DNA of 64,000 nt. Source: Bacteroidota bacterium (GTDB lineage: Bacteria; Bacteroidota; Bacteroidia; Bacteroidales; P3). Under the pieces are notes generated by a model. That model was not told where the DNA came from and searched no databases. It saw nothing but the letters and a program-made list of their open reading frames with translations. Within the stretch, counting starts at the first letter, position 1. The number at the start of each line of letters is the position of its first letter. Location: NCBI GenBank assembly GCA_017860275.1, contig JAFNAQ010000007.1, positions 1-64,000 of the forward strand. The letters are read 5' to 3'. Of the stretch, positions 52,437 through 60,595 are shown piece after piece. A program made the translations under genes and the position numbers.

Positions 52437-53468
52437 TTATAATACTGAAGTAAATTGTTTTAAGAACCTCATATCGTTTTCGAAATATAGTCTCAAATCT
52501 TTTACATTATACTTAAGCATAGTTATTCTTTCTATACCCATTCCGAAAGCAAATCCTGAATAGACCTTTGAATCTATTCCCGATGCCTCAAGTACATTTG
52601 GGTCTACCATTCCGCATCCCATAATCTCTAACCATCCTGTTCCCTTGCAAATATTACATCCTTCACCTCCGCAAAGATTACAAGAAACATCTACCTCTGC
52701 ACTTGGCTCTGTAAATGGAAAATAAGAAGGGCGTAAACGGATTTGTGTGTTTTCTCCAAACATCTCCTTTGCAAAGTATAGAAGACTTTGCTTTAGGTCT
52801 GCAAAAGAAACTCCCTTATCTATATATAATCCTTCAATTTGATGAAATATACAGTGAGCTCTTGCAGATATTGCCTCGTTACGGAATACTCTTCCAGGTG
52901 CAATTATCCTTATTGGAGGTTTCTGCGATGCCATTGTACGAACTTGAACTGAAGAGGTGTGAGTTCTAAGTATTGCATGATTATTATCTTCTCTGTTTTC
53001 CACAAAGAATGTATCTTGCATATCTCTTGCTGGGTGCTCTGGTGGGAAGTTTAAGGCTGAAAACACATGCCAATCATCTTCTATCTCTGGTCCCTCTGCT
53101 ACAACATAACCTACTCTTGAGAATATATCTATTATTTCATTCCTTACCATTGAAAGAGGATGACGAGAACCTAAAGAAAATAAATTAGATGGCTTTGTCA
53201 AATCATCCTTATCTCCTTTTTGTTCATCAGAAGATTCAAGAGACTCTTTTAGCGTCTCTATTGTTCCCTCTGCCAAAGTTTTTAGGTCATTTAAAAGTAG
53301 ACCTATCTCCTTCTTATCTTCCTTTGGTACATTCTTAAACTCAGCAAACATGTCATTAAGAAGACCTTTCTTCCCTAAATACTTAATACGTATTTCCTCA
53401 ACATCGTTTAGATTCGATGCTGTTAGTTTCTTAATTACCTCTATCTCTGATAATATTCTTTCTCTCAT
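52437..53468 (-). CDS. pheS: Phenylalanyl-tRNA synthetase alpha subunit
   Basis: 343 residues, catalytic subunit partnering PheT. Coiled-coil N-terminus, then class II motifs: GSRHPLSMVRNEI, motif 2 (PGRVFRNEAISARAHCIFHQ) and motif 3 (FGMGIERITML). A zinc-type CNLCGGEGCNICKG cluster at about 264-277 is an insertion found in a subset of bacterial PheS. Unlinked to pheT (about 31 kb apart, opposite strand). Follows the cyclophilin gene by 3 nt. Confidence 0.97.
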   Translation of the reverse strand: MRERILSEIEVIKKLTASNLNDVEEIRIKYLGKKGLLNDMFAEFKNVPKEDKKEIGLLLNDLKTLAEGTIETLKESLESSDEQKGDKDDLTKPSNLFSLGSRHPLSMVRNEIIDIFSRVGYVVAEGPEIEDDWHVFSALNFPPEHPARDMQDTFFVENREDNNHAILRTHTSSVQVRTMASQKPPIRIIAPGRVFRNEAISARAHCIFHQIEGLYIDKGVSFADLKQSLLYFAKEMFGENTQIRLRPSYFPFTEPSAEVDVSCNLCGGEGCNICKGTGWLEIMGCGMVDPNVLEASGIDSKVYSGFAFGMGIERITMLKYNVKDLRLYFENDMRFLKQFTSVL

Positions 53469-53471
53469 TTA

Positions 53472-54197
53472 TTATTTTTCTCCTATAATAGTAATCTTCA
53501 TCTTAATGTCTTGAGTTGGACGATCTGAACGATCTTTTGCTGCTTTTGCAATCTTATCAATTACATCAAGACCTTCAACTACTTCTCCGAATACGGTATA
53601 TTCATAGTCTAAGAAAGGAACTCCTCCTACTGTTGTATATGTTTTCTTTTGAATTTCATTGAATGATTTTCCCATTCTCATCTCAAAATTACTTAATTCT
53701 TCTTGAGAATAAACCTTTCCTTGAGCTATATAGAATTGAGAACCTGAAGAAGCCTTTTGTGGATTCATTTGGTCTCCCATTCTTGCTGCTGCTAAAGCTC
53801 CCTTCTTATGAATTAATTCTTGGTTAAACTCAGCAGGAACAGTATATCCTGGACCACCTTGACCTAGTTGTTGTCCTGGTTTTGCAGTCTTTGAATCGGG
53901 GTCTCCTCCTTGAATCATAAAACCATCAATAATTCTATGAAATAAAGTTCCGTCAAAATAGCTTTCTTTTATTAATTTGATAAAATTATCTCTGTGTTGA
54001 GGCGTCTCATTATATAAAACAGCCTTCATGTCTCCGTAATTTGTACTAATTAAAATCATAGTTTGTTTTTGTTTTGTTTTTGATGTACTTGAATCATTTT
54101 CCGATTTAACTTGTTCTGTTTGTGTTGTTTTGTTTGCACAACTCGCCATAAAAAATCCTGCTACAAGGACTAAAATTGAAAAAACTTTTGCTCTCAT
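53472..54197 (-). CDS. Cyclophilin-type peptidyl-prolyl isomerase lipoprotein
   Basis: 241 residues. Lipobox FMASC with lipidated Cys20, a Thr/Gln/Lys-rich linker, then a cyclophilin domain from about residue 47 (TNYGDMKAVLYNETP, FHRIIDGFMIQGGDP, SGSQFYIAQG). Helps protein folding in the periplasm from a membrane anchor. First gene of the cyclophilin-pheS-folB operon. Its 5' end contains the promoter of the divergent lipoprotein gene. Confidence 0.93.
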   Translation of the reverse strand: MRAKVFSILVLVAGFFMASCANKTTQTEQVKSENDSSTSKTKQKQTMILISTNYGDMKAVLYNETPQHRDNFIKLIKESYFDGTLFHRIIDGFMIQGGDPDSKTAKPGQQLGQGGPGYTVPAEFNQELIHKKGALAAARMGDQMNPQKASSGSQFYIAQGKVYSQEELSNFEMRMGKSFNEIQKKTYTTVGGVPFLDYEYTVFGEVVEGLDVIDKIAKAAKDRSDRPTQDIKMKITIIGEK

Positions 54198-54217
54198 AAA
54201 TAAATTTATTAGATTTG
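54187..54217 (+). promoter_or_regulatory. Promoter of the small lipoprotein gene
   Basis: TTTG at 54187-54190, 19-nt spacer, TAGATTTG at 54210-54217. The -33 box lies inside the start of the divergent cyclophilin gene. Confidence 0.75.
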
Positions 54218-54258
54218 CACTTTGGAATTAATCCGCAATATTACAAAAAATCAGCCTT

Positions 54259-54642
54259 ATGAAGAAGAATATAATTAGATTTTTTTGCTTTGCATTACTT
54301 TTATTGGTCTCTGTACCTTTCCTAAGTGGTTGTAAAGAGGAAGATAATAGTTGTAAATTAAAAGTTATGGTGAAACAAGCTGCAAACCCTGCGGTTCGTG
54401 TTCCAGGTGCAAAAATAGTAATAGCAAAAGAATCGAGTTATATTAAAAGAGAAGGCGTTACCGATTCTCAAGGTGAAGCATTTTTCTCTTTTGATAACGA
54501 AGCAATTTTCGATATAAACGTAAATTATCAAGTATTTGACACAACAGGTGCGCTTGTAAGCACAAGCACAGGAAAGTCTACTGTTAGATTAGTTCCTGGA
54601 GAAACTGTTGAAAAAGAAGTTTTGATTCAACCAGTTAAGTAA
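54259..54642 (+). CDS. Small lipoprotein with an Ig-like/CarboxypepD_reg-like domain
   Basis: 127 residues. Lipobox LSGC with lipidated Cys25, then one beta-sandwich of the carboxypeptidase-regulatory or transthyretin-like type (KIVIAKESSYIKREGVTD, SQGEAFFSF). Function not known. Such small sandwich lipoproteins are common on Bacteroidota cell surfaces. Monocistronic with its own promoter. Confidence 0.75.
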   Translation: MKKNIIRFFCFALLLLVSVPFLSGCKEEDNSCKLKVMVKQAANPAVRVPGAKIVIAKESSYIKREGVTDSQGEAFFSFDNEAIFDINVNYQVFDTTGALVSTSTGKSTVRLVPGETVEKEVLIQPVK

Positions 54643-54649
54643 AGAAATT

Positions 54650-55258
54650 CTACTCTATTGATTTAAAACAATATCCCTTTGCTGAAAAAAAACTTAGGGT
54701 GTTGTTCAATGCGTGGAGCATATTTTCTTTAGCCTTAATATTATCATGAAAAAGGACAATATCATTATCGGTGATATTATTCCTTACATTTTTCCATACT
54801 CGTCGCTTGGATAATAAGCTATTATAATCGTAGCTAATAACAGACCATAATATTATTCTATATTTTTTTCTCAAAAATAAGAATTGTTGTGGTTTTATTC
54901 TTCCATAGGGCGGTCTGAAAAGGTTTGAACATACTAATTCGTCAGCCATTTTTATATCACTGAAGTACTCTTCATCTTTTGTTTTCCATCCTTTTAGATG
55001 ATGAAAGGTGTGATTGCCTAATCTATGACCTCTTTTCTTTATTTCCTCAAATACTTCGGGATGTTTTATTATGTTTTGGGCAACACAAAAGAATGTAGCC
55101 TTAGCATTATATTTGTCTAATAGATTTAAAACCTCTATTGTAACATCAGGAACAGGTCCGTCATCGAATGTAAGATATATTGTCTTTAGTGAATCTTTGA
55201 TTTTAAACTCACAATTAATAAATATGTTTTGTATAAATTTTGGAATCTTAGATATCAT
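54650..55258 (-). CDS. Polysaccharide deacetylase (NodB-like)
   Basis: 202 residues. The NodB fold is complete: LTFDDGPVPDVT (metal Asp pair), GNHTFHH (metal His pair), FRPPYGRIKP and LFHDN. No cleaved signal peptide is obvious. It removes N-acetyl groups from a cell-wall or surface glycan. The ATG directly follows the recX stop codon. Confidence 0.9.
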   Translation of the reverse strand: MISKIPKFIQNIFINCEFKIKDSLKTIYLTFDDGPVPDVTIEVLNLLDKYNAKATFFCVAQNIIKHPEVFEEIKKRGHRLGNHTFHHLKGWKTKDEEYFSDIKMADELVCSNLFRPPYGRIKPQQFLFLRKKYRIILWSVISYDYNSLLSKRRVWKNVRNNITDNDIVLFHDNIKAKENMLHALNNTLSFFSAKGYCFKSIE

Positions 55259-55735
55259 CTATTTTGTAGTCAAATTCTCGATTATATTATTTATTATCTC
55301 GTATTCAAATCCTTTAGAATTCAAAAATGAAATAGTTTTCTGTTTTTTTGAAACATATCCTTCTCCTTTTAAATCCCCCCACTTTTTTTGAGCAAGTTTT
55401 TCGCATAGAGAATAATATTTTTCTTGATTGATTTCTTCCAAGGCCTCTCTAATACATATATCTGAAATTCCTTTCTGTCTTAAAGAATACTTTATCTTTA
55501 TTTTTCCCCAATGATTTTGATTAAACTTACTTCTTGCGTAAATACTTGCGAATCTTGACTCGTTAATAAATCCTTCGAGAATTAAGCTTGAAACTACGTC
55601 TTCTGCTTGTTCTAAATCAAGCCCCCAAGAAATCAATTTTGAACAAACCTCAGCCTGTGAACGTTCTTGAACCGAACAATAACCTCTTGCAAGGTCTAAA
55701 CCTTGTTTTATTGTGTACGCTTGTTTCTTTGCCAT
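55259..55735 (-). CDS. recX: Regulatory protein RecX
   Basis: 158 residues. Three-helix RecX repeats are visible (RSQAEVCSKLISWGL, FINESRFASIYARSKFNQ, KGISDICIREALEEI). Modulates RecA filaments. Its promoter interlocks with that of the divergent serpin-like gene. Followed directly by the deacetylase gene. recA is not in the window. Confidence 0.9.
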   Translation of the reverse strand: MAKKQAYTIKQGLDLARGYCSVQERSQAEVCSKLISWGLDLEQAEDVVSSLILEGFINESRFASIYARSKFNQNHWGKIKIKYSLRQKGISDICIREALEEINQEKYYSLCEKLAQKKWGDLKGEGYVSKKQKTISFLNSKGFEYEIINNIIENLTTK

Positions 55736-55750
55736 TTAATACTTAAATCA

Positions 55751-55785
55751 TTTGCAAATGTAATAAAATAGAGTATTTTTGCAAA
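55751..55785. promoter_or_regulatory. Interleaved divergent promoters of recX and the serpin-like gene
   Basis: Plus strand: TTTG 55751-55754, 19-nt spacer, TATTTTTG 55774-55781. Minus strand: TTTG 55785-55782, 19-nt spacer, TACATTTG 55762-55755. Each -33 box directly abuts the other promoter's -7 box, so one polymerase should block the other. Confidence 0.75.
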
Positions 55786-55808
55786 CAAATATTGTAAATA
55801 AATAATTT

Positions 55809-56828
55809 ATGAGGACACAAAGATGGTCTTTTATAGTCTTAATAATTTTATTATTAGTGATTATTTCTTGCAATAAAAAAAGCTCCGATAGTAATTATGG
55901 AGTATCAATTTCTGCTCCTAAAATGCTCAATTCTCCATCTGTAGAATTAAATGAGGATAATTTAAATACTTTAAAAGCAGCAAATAACATTAATTTCAAG
56001 TTGTTATCTAACATCCTAAGTAACTCCGATTCCTGTTTTAGTTTTTCTATATCTTCCCTAAACTTTCTTCAGTATATTTCTCAAATAAATGCTGATCCAA
56101 AATTTCTAAGCTCTTTCAATGAATCATTTGATATAATATCAGAAGAGAAACTAATGAAAGATGTTGCTGATGTATACGGAATAATAAAATCTATAGATTC
56201 AACAATAAAAATTGATGGTTATATAGAGACAAATAACTTAAGGAAAAAGCAACAAATATATCAGAGTATTAGCTTCCCAATTATTGAAGAGAATATCCTC
56301 AAACCTAAAAAGATTGATTTCATTACTCTAAATAATACTAAGAAAAATATTGAATTTTACTCCATTAAAAGAAATATTGGAGTTTTTAATAGCACAAATT
56401 TTCTCGCTATCGATATGCCTATTGGTAATGAAAACTACTCATTAATGCTTATTCAACCCCAAGAAGAATTTATTTCATTTTGTAAATCATTTTCAGAAAA
56501 TGATTACAAAAAAATTCTTGACAATATTAATGAACAAATATCAACCGTAGTATTTCCTGACATAAGTGGGAAAAGCAATTTCAATTTAAGGCTCCCTAAT
56601 TTCTCCTTAGATACAAGTCTAGATCTAGGGACGATATTAATAGAATCAAAAATCGAAATAATAAAACCAACAAGAGCAGAATTAAAAATTAAAAACTCCA
56701 ATATAAAGGATAAGCTAGAAACCTCTGGCAAAACAGAGAAATTCCTTTTCAACAAACCTTTTATCTTTATTTTAAGGAGCAGAATTTCTAATGGAATATT
56801 GCTATCTGGAGCATTTCTTGGGTGCTAA
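55809..56828 (+). CDS. Serpin-like lipoprotein
   Basis: 339 residues. Lipid-anchor Cys21 (VIISC). The body follows the serpin plan: NNINFKLLSNILSNS with FSFSISSLNFL near the start, AIDMPIGNENYSLMLIQPQ in the middle, LRLPNFSLDTSLDLGTIL later, and a C-terminal FNKPFIFILRSRISNGILL block. Serpins trap serine or cysteine proteases by a reactive loop. Here the loop region (KNSNIKDKLETSGKTEK) lacks the small-residue hinge needed for inhibition, and the usual helix F region is shortened. It may have become a non-inhibitory surface protein. Divergent from recX with interlocked promoters. Confidence 0.7.
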   Translation: MRTQRWSFIVLIILLLVIISCNKKSSDSNYGVSISAPKMLNSPSVELNEDNLNTLKAANNINFKLLSNILSNSDSCFSFSISSLNFLQYISQINADPKFLSSFNESFDIISEEKLMKDVADVYGIIKSIDSTIKIDGYIETNNLRKKQQIYQSISFPIIEENILKPKKIDFITLNNTKKNIEFYSIKRNIGVFNSTNFLAIDMPIGNENYSLMLIQPQEEFISFCKSFSENDYKKILDNINEQISTVVFPDISGKSNFNLRLPNFSLDTSLDLGTILIESKIEIIKPTRAELKIKNSNIKDKLETSGKTEKFLFNKPFIFILRSRISNGILLSGAFLGC

Positions 56829-56870
56829 TTATTAAAAAAGCCTCTTTTTTTATTAATATTTTCTTTTTTC

Positions 56871-56901
56871 TTTGGAACTTATATCCAAATTACTATCTTT
56901 G
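56871..56901 (+). promoter_or_regulatory. Promoter of the EF-G2 gene
   Basis: TTTG at 56871-56874, 19-nt spacer, TATCTTTG at 56894-56901. ATG at 56948. Confidence 0.75.
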
Positions 56902-56947
56902 CCCATGAATATTTCCGAATAAATATTAATTTAACACGCTAAGAGAT

Positions 56948-59086
56948 ATGAAAATTTATCAATCATCTGAAATTAAAAACATCGCATTAGTTGGCGGGGC
57001 CAAATCTGGCAAAACGACTTTAGCAGAAGCAATGGCTTTTGAAGGTGGAATTATTAGTCGTAAAGGTAGTGTTGAAGATAAGAACACTATTTCTGATTAT
57101 CGTGAAATTGAAATCGACAGAAGGAATTCTGTTGTATCAACAATCATGCACACAGAATATAATAATAAGAAAATTAATATTATTGATGTTCCTGGTTATT
57201 CTGACTTTCAAGGAGAATTAGTTGCCGCATTGCATGCTGTTGAAGCTGCAGTTGTTGTTATTAACTCTCAAATTGGGATTGAGGTAGGGACAGAATTGGC
57301 ATTTAAACATACAGCAAAATTAAATACTCCTCTTTTATTTGCTATTAATCAACTTGACCATGAAAAAGCAAACTTCGATGAACAAATTCGTGAAATGAAG
57401 GAGTTCTTTGGAGACAAAATAACTATAGTACAATATCCTATAAATGCTGGAGTGGGTTTTGATTCTTTCATCGACCTTGTTATGCAAAAGATGTATAAGT
57501 ATCCAAAAGGTGGTGGCAAACCTGAAATATTAGATATTCCTGCATCCGAAAAAGATAAGGCAGAAGAATTACGTCTTTCTTTAGTAGAAAATGCTGCATC
57601 TGGTGCCGATGATTTGATGGAGAAATACTTTGATGAGGGAGATTTATCTATTGACGAAGTAAGAAGAGGCCTTCGTTTAGGATTAGCAGCACGTAATATA
57701 TTCCCTGTGCTTTGCTGTTCTGCAAAAGAAAATATAGGTGTAGGAAGACTTATGGAATTTATCACATTCAATGCTCCTAGCCCTACAGAAGCTAATATAA
57801 CTAAGACTTTAGTAACTGGAGAAAAGATATGTTATGATACTGCTGCCCCAACTTTATTATTTGTCTTCAAGACAGCAAATGAACATCATTTAGGCGAAAT
57901 TGCATATATGAAAGTTATGCAAGGAGAAGTTGTTGAAGGGATGGAAGTAATTAACTCTGACAACCAAAATAAGGAAAGAATTGCCCAGATTTTTGTAAAC
58001 TCTGGGAAAAACAGAATAAAAATAGAGAGAGCATCAGCTGGAGATATAGTAAGTACTATTAAACTTAGAGATGCTAAAACAAACTCTACTCTTACATCAG
58101 TAAAGAATGCTGGCGATAAGATTAATCCTATTGCTTTCCCTGAACCAATTTACACAACAGCAATAAGAGCAATATCTAATACTGATGATGAAAAGGTTGG
58201 TGCATTATTAAATGAATATTGCCAACATGATCGTTCTATGAGAGTTGAGTACTCAAGAGAGACAAAACAATCTTTAATTAAAGGGATGGGAGAACTTCAT
58301 ATCAATACTTTGAAATGGTATTTTGATAACCAACACAAGATTGCAATTGAACTATTCGCACCAAAGATTCCTTATAGAGAAACAATTACTAAGAACGCAG
58401 AAGCTTCATACAAGCACAAGAAACAATCAGGTGGTGCTGGACAATTTGGAGAAGTATTTATGCTTATTGAACCTTATGTAGAAGGAATGACACCACAAAA
58501 GAAATACCCTATAAGAGGAACAGAAACTCATGAATTGCCTTGGGGAGGAAAGCTTGTTTTCAATAACTGTATAGTTGGAGGAGCAATCGACACAAGATTC
58601 TTACCAGCTATCCTTAAGGGTATTATGGAAAAAATGGAGGAAGGTCCCCTTACTGGTTCATATGCTCGTGATATAGTTGTAAATATATATGACGGAAAGA
58701 TGCACCCTGTAGATTCAAACGAATTGGCATTTAAGCTTGCTGGTCGTCAAGCATTCAAAGAAGCATTTAAACTTGCTGGTCCTAAGATTCTTGAACCAAT
58801 CTATGATATGTCAGTCGAAGTTCCATCCGAAATGATGGGAGGAGTGATGACAGACCTTCAAGGACGTCGTGCAATTGTTATGGGTATGGATGCTGAAGGA
58901 AGGAATCAGGTGATTAAGGCTCAAGTTCCTCTTTTGGAAATGTATCGCTACTCAACTTCACTTTCTTCTTTAACCTCTGGTAGAGGAACTTATTCAATGA
59001 AGTACAAAGAGTATCAACAAGTACCTACTGATGTTCAAACAAAATTACTAAAAGAATACGAAGAAGCTTCAAAAGACGAAGAATAG
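56948..59086 (+). CDS. Elongation factor G paralogue (EF-G2 type), catalytic His missing
   Basis: 712 residues with full EF-G domains I-V: P-loop GGAKSGKT (16-23), G3 motif DVPGY at 80-84, G4 NQLD (134-137), domain IV QSGGAGQFGEVFMLIEP, and SGRGTYSMKYKEYQQVP at the end. In canonical EF-G the G3 is DTPGH, whose His (His92 in E. coli) is required for GTP hydrolysis. Here it is Tyr84. An EF-G2 from Bacteroides described as lacking GTPase activity is the closest functional model. It may support translation under starvation. Canonical fusA is presumably elsewhere. Confidence 0.93.
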   Translation: MKIYQSSEIKNIALVGGAKSGKTTLAEAMAFEGGIISRKGSVEDKNTISDYREIEIDRRNSVVSTIMHTEYNNKKINIIDVPGYSDFQGELVAALHAVEAAVVVINSQIGIEVGTELAFKHTAKLNTPLLFAINQLDHEKANFDEQIREMKEFFGDKITIVQYPINAGVGFDSFIDLVMQKMYKYPKGGGKPEILDIPASEKDKAEELRLSLVENAASGADDLMEKYFDEGDLSIDEVRRGLRLGLAARNIFPVLCCSAKENIGVGRLMEFITFNAPSPTEANITKTLVTGEKICYDTAAPTLLFVFKTANEHHLGEIAYMKVMQGEVVEGMEVINSDNQNKERIAQIFVNSGKNRIKIERASAGDIVSTIKLRDAKTNSTLTSVKNAGDKINPIAFPEPIYTTAIRAISNTDDEKVGALLNEYCQHDRSMRVEYSRETKQSLIKGMGELHINTLKWYFDNQHKIAIELFAPKIPYRETITKNAEASYKHKKQSGGAGQFGEVFMLIEPYVEGMTPQKKYPIRGTETHELPWGGKLVFNNCIVGGAIDTRFLPAILKGIMEKMEEGPLTGSYARDIVVNIYDGKMHPVDSNELAFKLAGRQAFKEAFKLAGPKILEPIYDMSVEVPSEMMGGVMTDLQGRRAIVMGMDAEGRNQVIKAQVPLLEMYRYSTSLSSLTSGRGTYSMKYKEYQQVPTDVQTKLLKEYEEASKDEE

Positions 59087-59110
59087 TCAAAATAAGTTTC
59101 AATAAAACTA

Positions 59111-59146
59111 TAAGGAGAGCTCAATTACGAACTCTCCTTATTTTTT
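59111..59146 (+). terminator. Intrinsic terminator of the EF-G2 gene
   Basis: TAAGGAGAG pairs with CTCTCCTTA, followed by six T residues. Confidence 0.85.
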
Positions 59147-59227
59147 GTAGCCCTTATTTTTATGCATTCATCGGTTAAATTGTATATTTTCGTCGGTTTT
59201 AACTTGGTTAGATGGATTATAAATCAA

Positions 59228-59235
59228 TACTTTTG
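59228..59235 (+). promoter_or_regulatory. -7 element (TACTTTTG) of the LiaF-like/LytTR operon
   Basis: Exact TAnnTTTG match. It lies downstream of the first in-frame start at 59212, which argues that translation starts at 59266. Confidence 0.5.
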
Positions 59236-59265
59236 CAAAAAGATTTAACCACAAAAAAATATATT

Positions 59266-60027
59266 ATGACAACACAACCCAACAAAAGAAACAAATCCTA
59301 TTTTGGATTATTCTTAGGAATTGCATTAGTAGTATGCGGATTGATTTATCTGCTTTATAATTTTGGTATAGTAGATATCAAACTAGTATCCGTAATAGTA
59401 TCCTTTCCAATGCTATTATTTGCATTATCTACATATCTTTTAATTAGGAATCATTTCCTAACAGGATTAGTTGGAATATTGGTATCCTCTATCTTTTTAA
59501 TCCCAAGAATAGATACTTATTACAAAGGAATATTCCCTTTTGATGTCGACAATCTAGGAAGTATATTATTCCCTCTTATATTTATCTGCATAGGATTGCT
59601 GATAATATATAAGGTTTTCAGAAGAAAGGATAATGAAGAAATTGAGAAGCAGATATTCGAAAATATTAGAAAGACAAACTTCGCAACCAAACTTAAAGCT
59701 GGAAAGAATGTAGTATTTGGTTCTTCAACCAATGTTGTGCTTTCTCCAATGTTTGAAGGCTCTGAATTAAATATTATATTCGGAGGCGCTCTCATTGACC
59801 TAAGAAAAACTGATATTATTGAGGGCAAAACAATTCTCGAAGCAAATGTATTGTTTGGAGGATGTGAAATATATCTCCCTTCTAACTGGGAAGTAGAAAT
59901 CAATTCAACTTGTATATTCGGAGGCGTTGATGACAAGAGATTCTATGTTCAAGAAAAGGATAAATCGAATAAGAAATTAGTAATTAATGGAGTTTGTATC
60001 TTTGGAGGTATCGAAATAAAAAATTAG
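59266..60027 (+). CDS. LiaF-like membrane protein (four TM plus cell-wall-stress domain)
   Basis: 253 residues. Four transmembrane helices lie between about 15 and 130 (LiaI/LiaF-like TM region), followed by a beta-helical LiaF C-terminal-like domain (NVVFGSSTNVVLSPMFEG, NVLFGGCEIYLPSNWEV, GVCIFGGIEI). Related proteins in Bacillota repress a two-component response to cell-wall damage. Start chosen from the promoter position. Followed 4 nt later by a membrane-tethered LytTR regulator, so the pair may form a sensor/regulator unit. Confidence 0.82.
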   Translation: MTTQPNKRNKSYFGLFLGIALVVCGLIYLLYNFGIVDIKLVSVIVSFPMLLFALSTYLLIRNHFLTGLVGILVSSIFLIPRIDTYYKGIFPFDVDNLGSILFPLIFICIGLLIIYKVFRRKDNEEIEKQIFENIRKTNFATKLKAGKNVVFGSSTNVVLSPMFEGSELNIIFGGALIDLRKTDIIEGKTILEANVLFGGCEIYLPSNWEVEINSTCIFGGVDDKRFYVQEKDKSNKKLVINGVCIFGGIEIKN

Positions 60028-60031
60028 ATCC

Positions 60032-60595
60032 ATGCTGAAATCTAAAAACGATATTTTTATTTTATTAGGTTTTTTAATCCTTTGGTCATTAATAATATCA
60101 ATTATCACAAGGCTATTTATAGAATATAGCCTTGTGATAATATTCTCTTTTAGTTTTCTGGGCTTTGGAATCTTTGCATATATTCTGATTAGAATAATAA
60201 ACATCACTCATAGCCTTCAAGAACTAGAAAATACAGAAATTATACCCGAAGACAAACCAAATGAATCTATTGATAGAATAAGCGTAAAGACAGGCAGTAA
60301 GGTAGAGGTGATTCAGACAAAGGATATAATGTTCTTACAATCTAATGGAGATTATGTTTCGATTTATTCAAAAGACAAGGTATATCTTAAAGAGCAGACA
60401 ATGAAATATTTTGAAGAGAATCTAAGCTCTAAGCAATTTATTAGGATTCATAGAACCTATATTGTAAATATTGATTTCATTGATTCAATAAGTTCTTACA
60501 AGAAGAGTCAATTCATCATTACTCTTAAGAACAATTACGAGCTAAAGGCTTCCCTCTCTGGTTATAAAATATTAAAGGAAACCTTATCTATTTAG
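60032..60595 (+). CDS. Membrane-tethered LytTR-family transcriptional regulator
   Basis: 187 residues. Two N-terminal membrane helices (about 8-56), an acidic linker and a LytTR DNA-binding domain at about 90-185 (IMFLQSNGDYVSIYSKDK, FIRIHRTYIVNIDFI). No receiver domain, so regulation is probably through the membrane part or its partner, the LiaF-like protein. A perfect 16-bp hairpin lies in its membrane-segment codons (60101-60141). The 3' end overlaps the convergent beta-lactamase gene by 8 nt. Confidence 0.88.
   Translation: MLKSKNDIFILLGFLILWSLIISIITRLFIEYSLVIIFSFSFLGFGIFAYILIRIINITHSLQELENTEIIPEDKPNESIDRISVKTGSKVEVIQTKDIMFLQSNGDYVSIYSKDKVYLKEQTMKYFEENLSSKQFIRIHRTYIVNIDFIDSISSYKKSQFIITLKNNYELKASLSGYKILKETLSI
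60101..60141. other. Perfect 16-bp hairpin inside the LytTR gene
   Basis: 60101-60116 and 60126-60141 are exact reverse complements around a 9-nt loop. Located in codons for the second membrane helix. No U-run follows. Confidence 0.6.
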
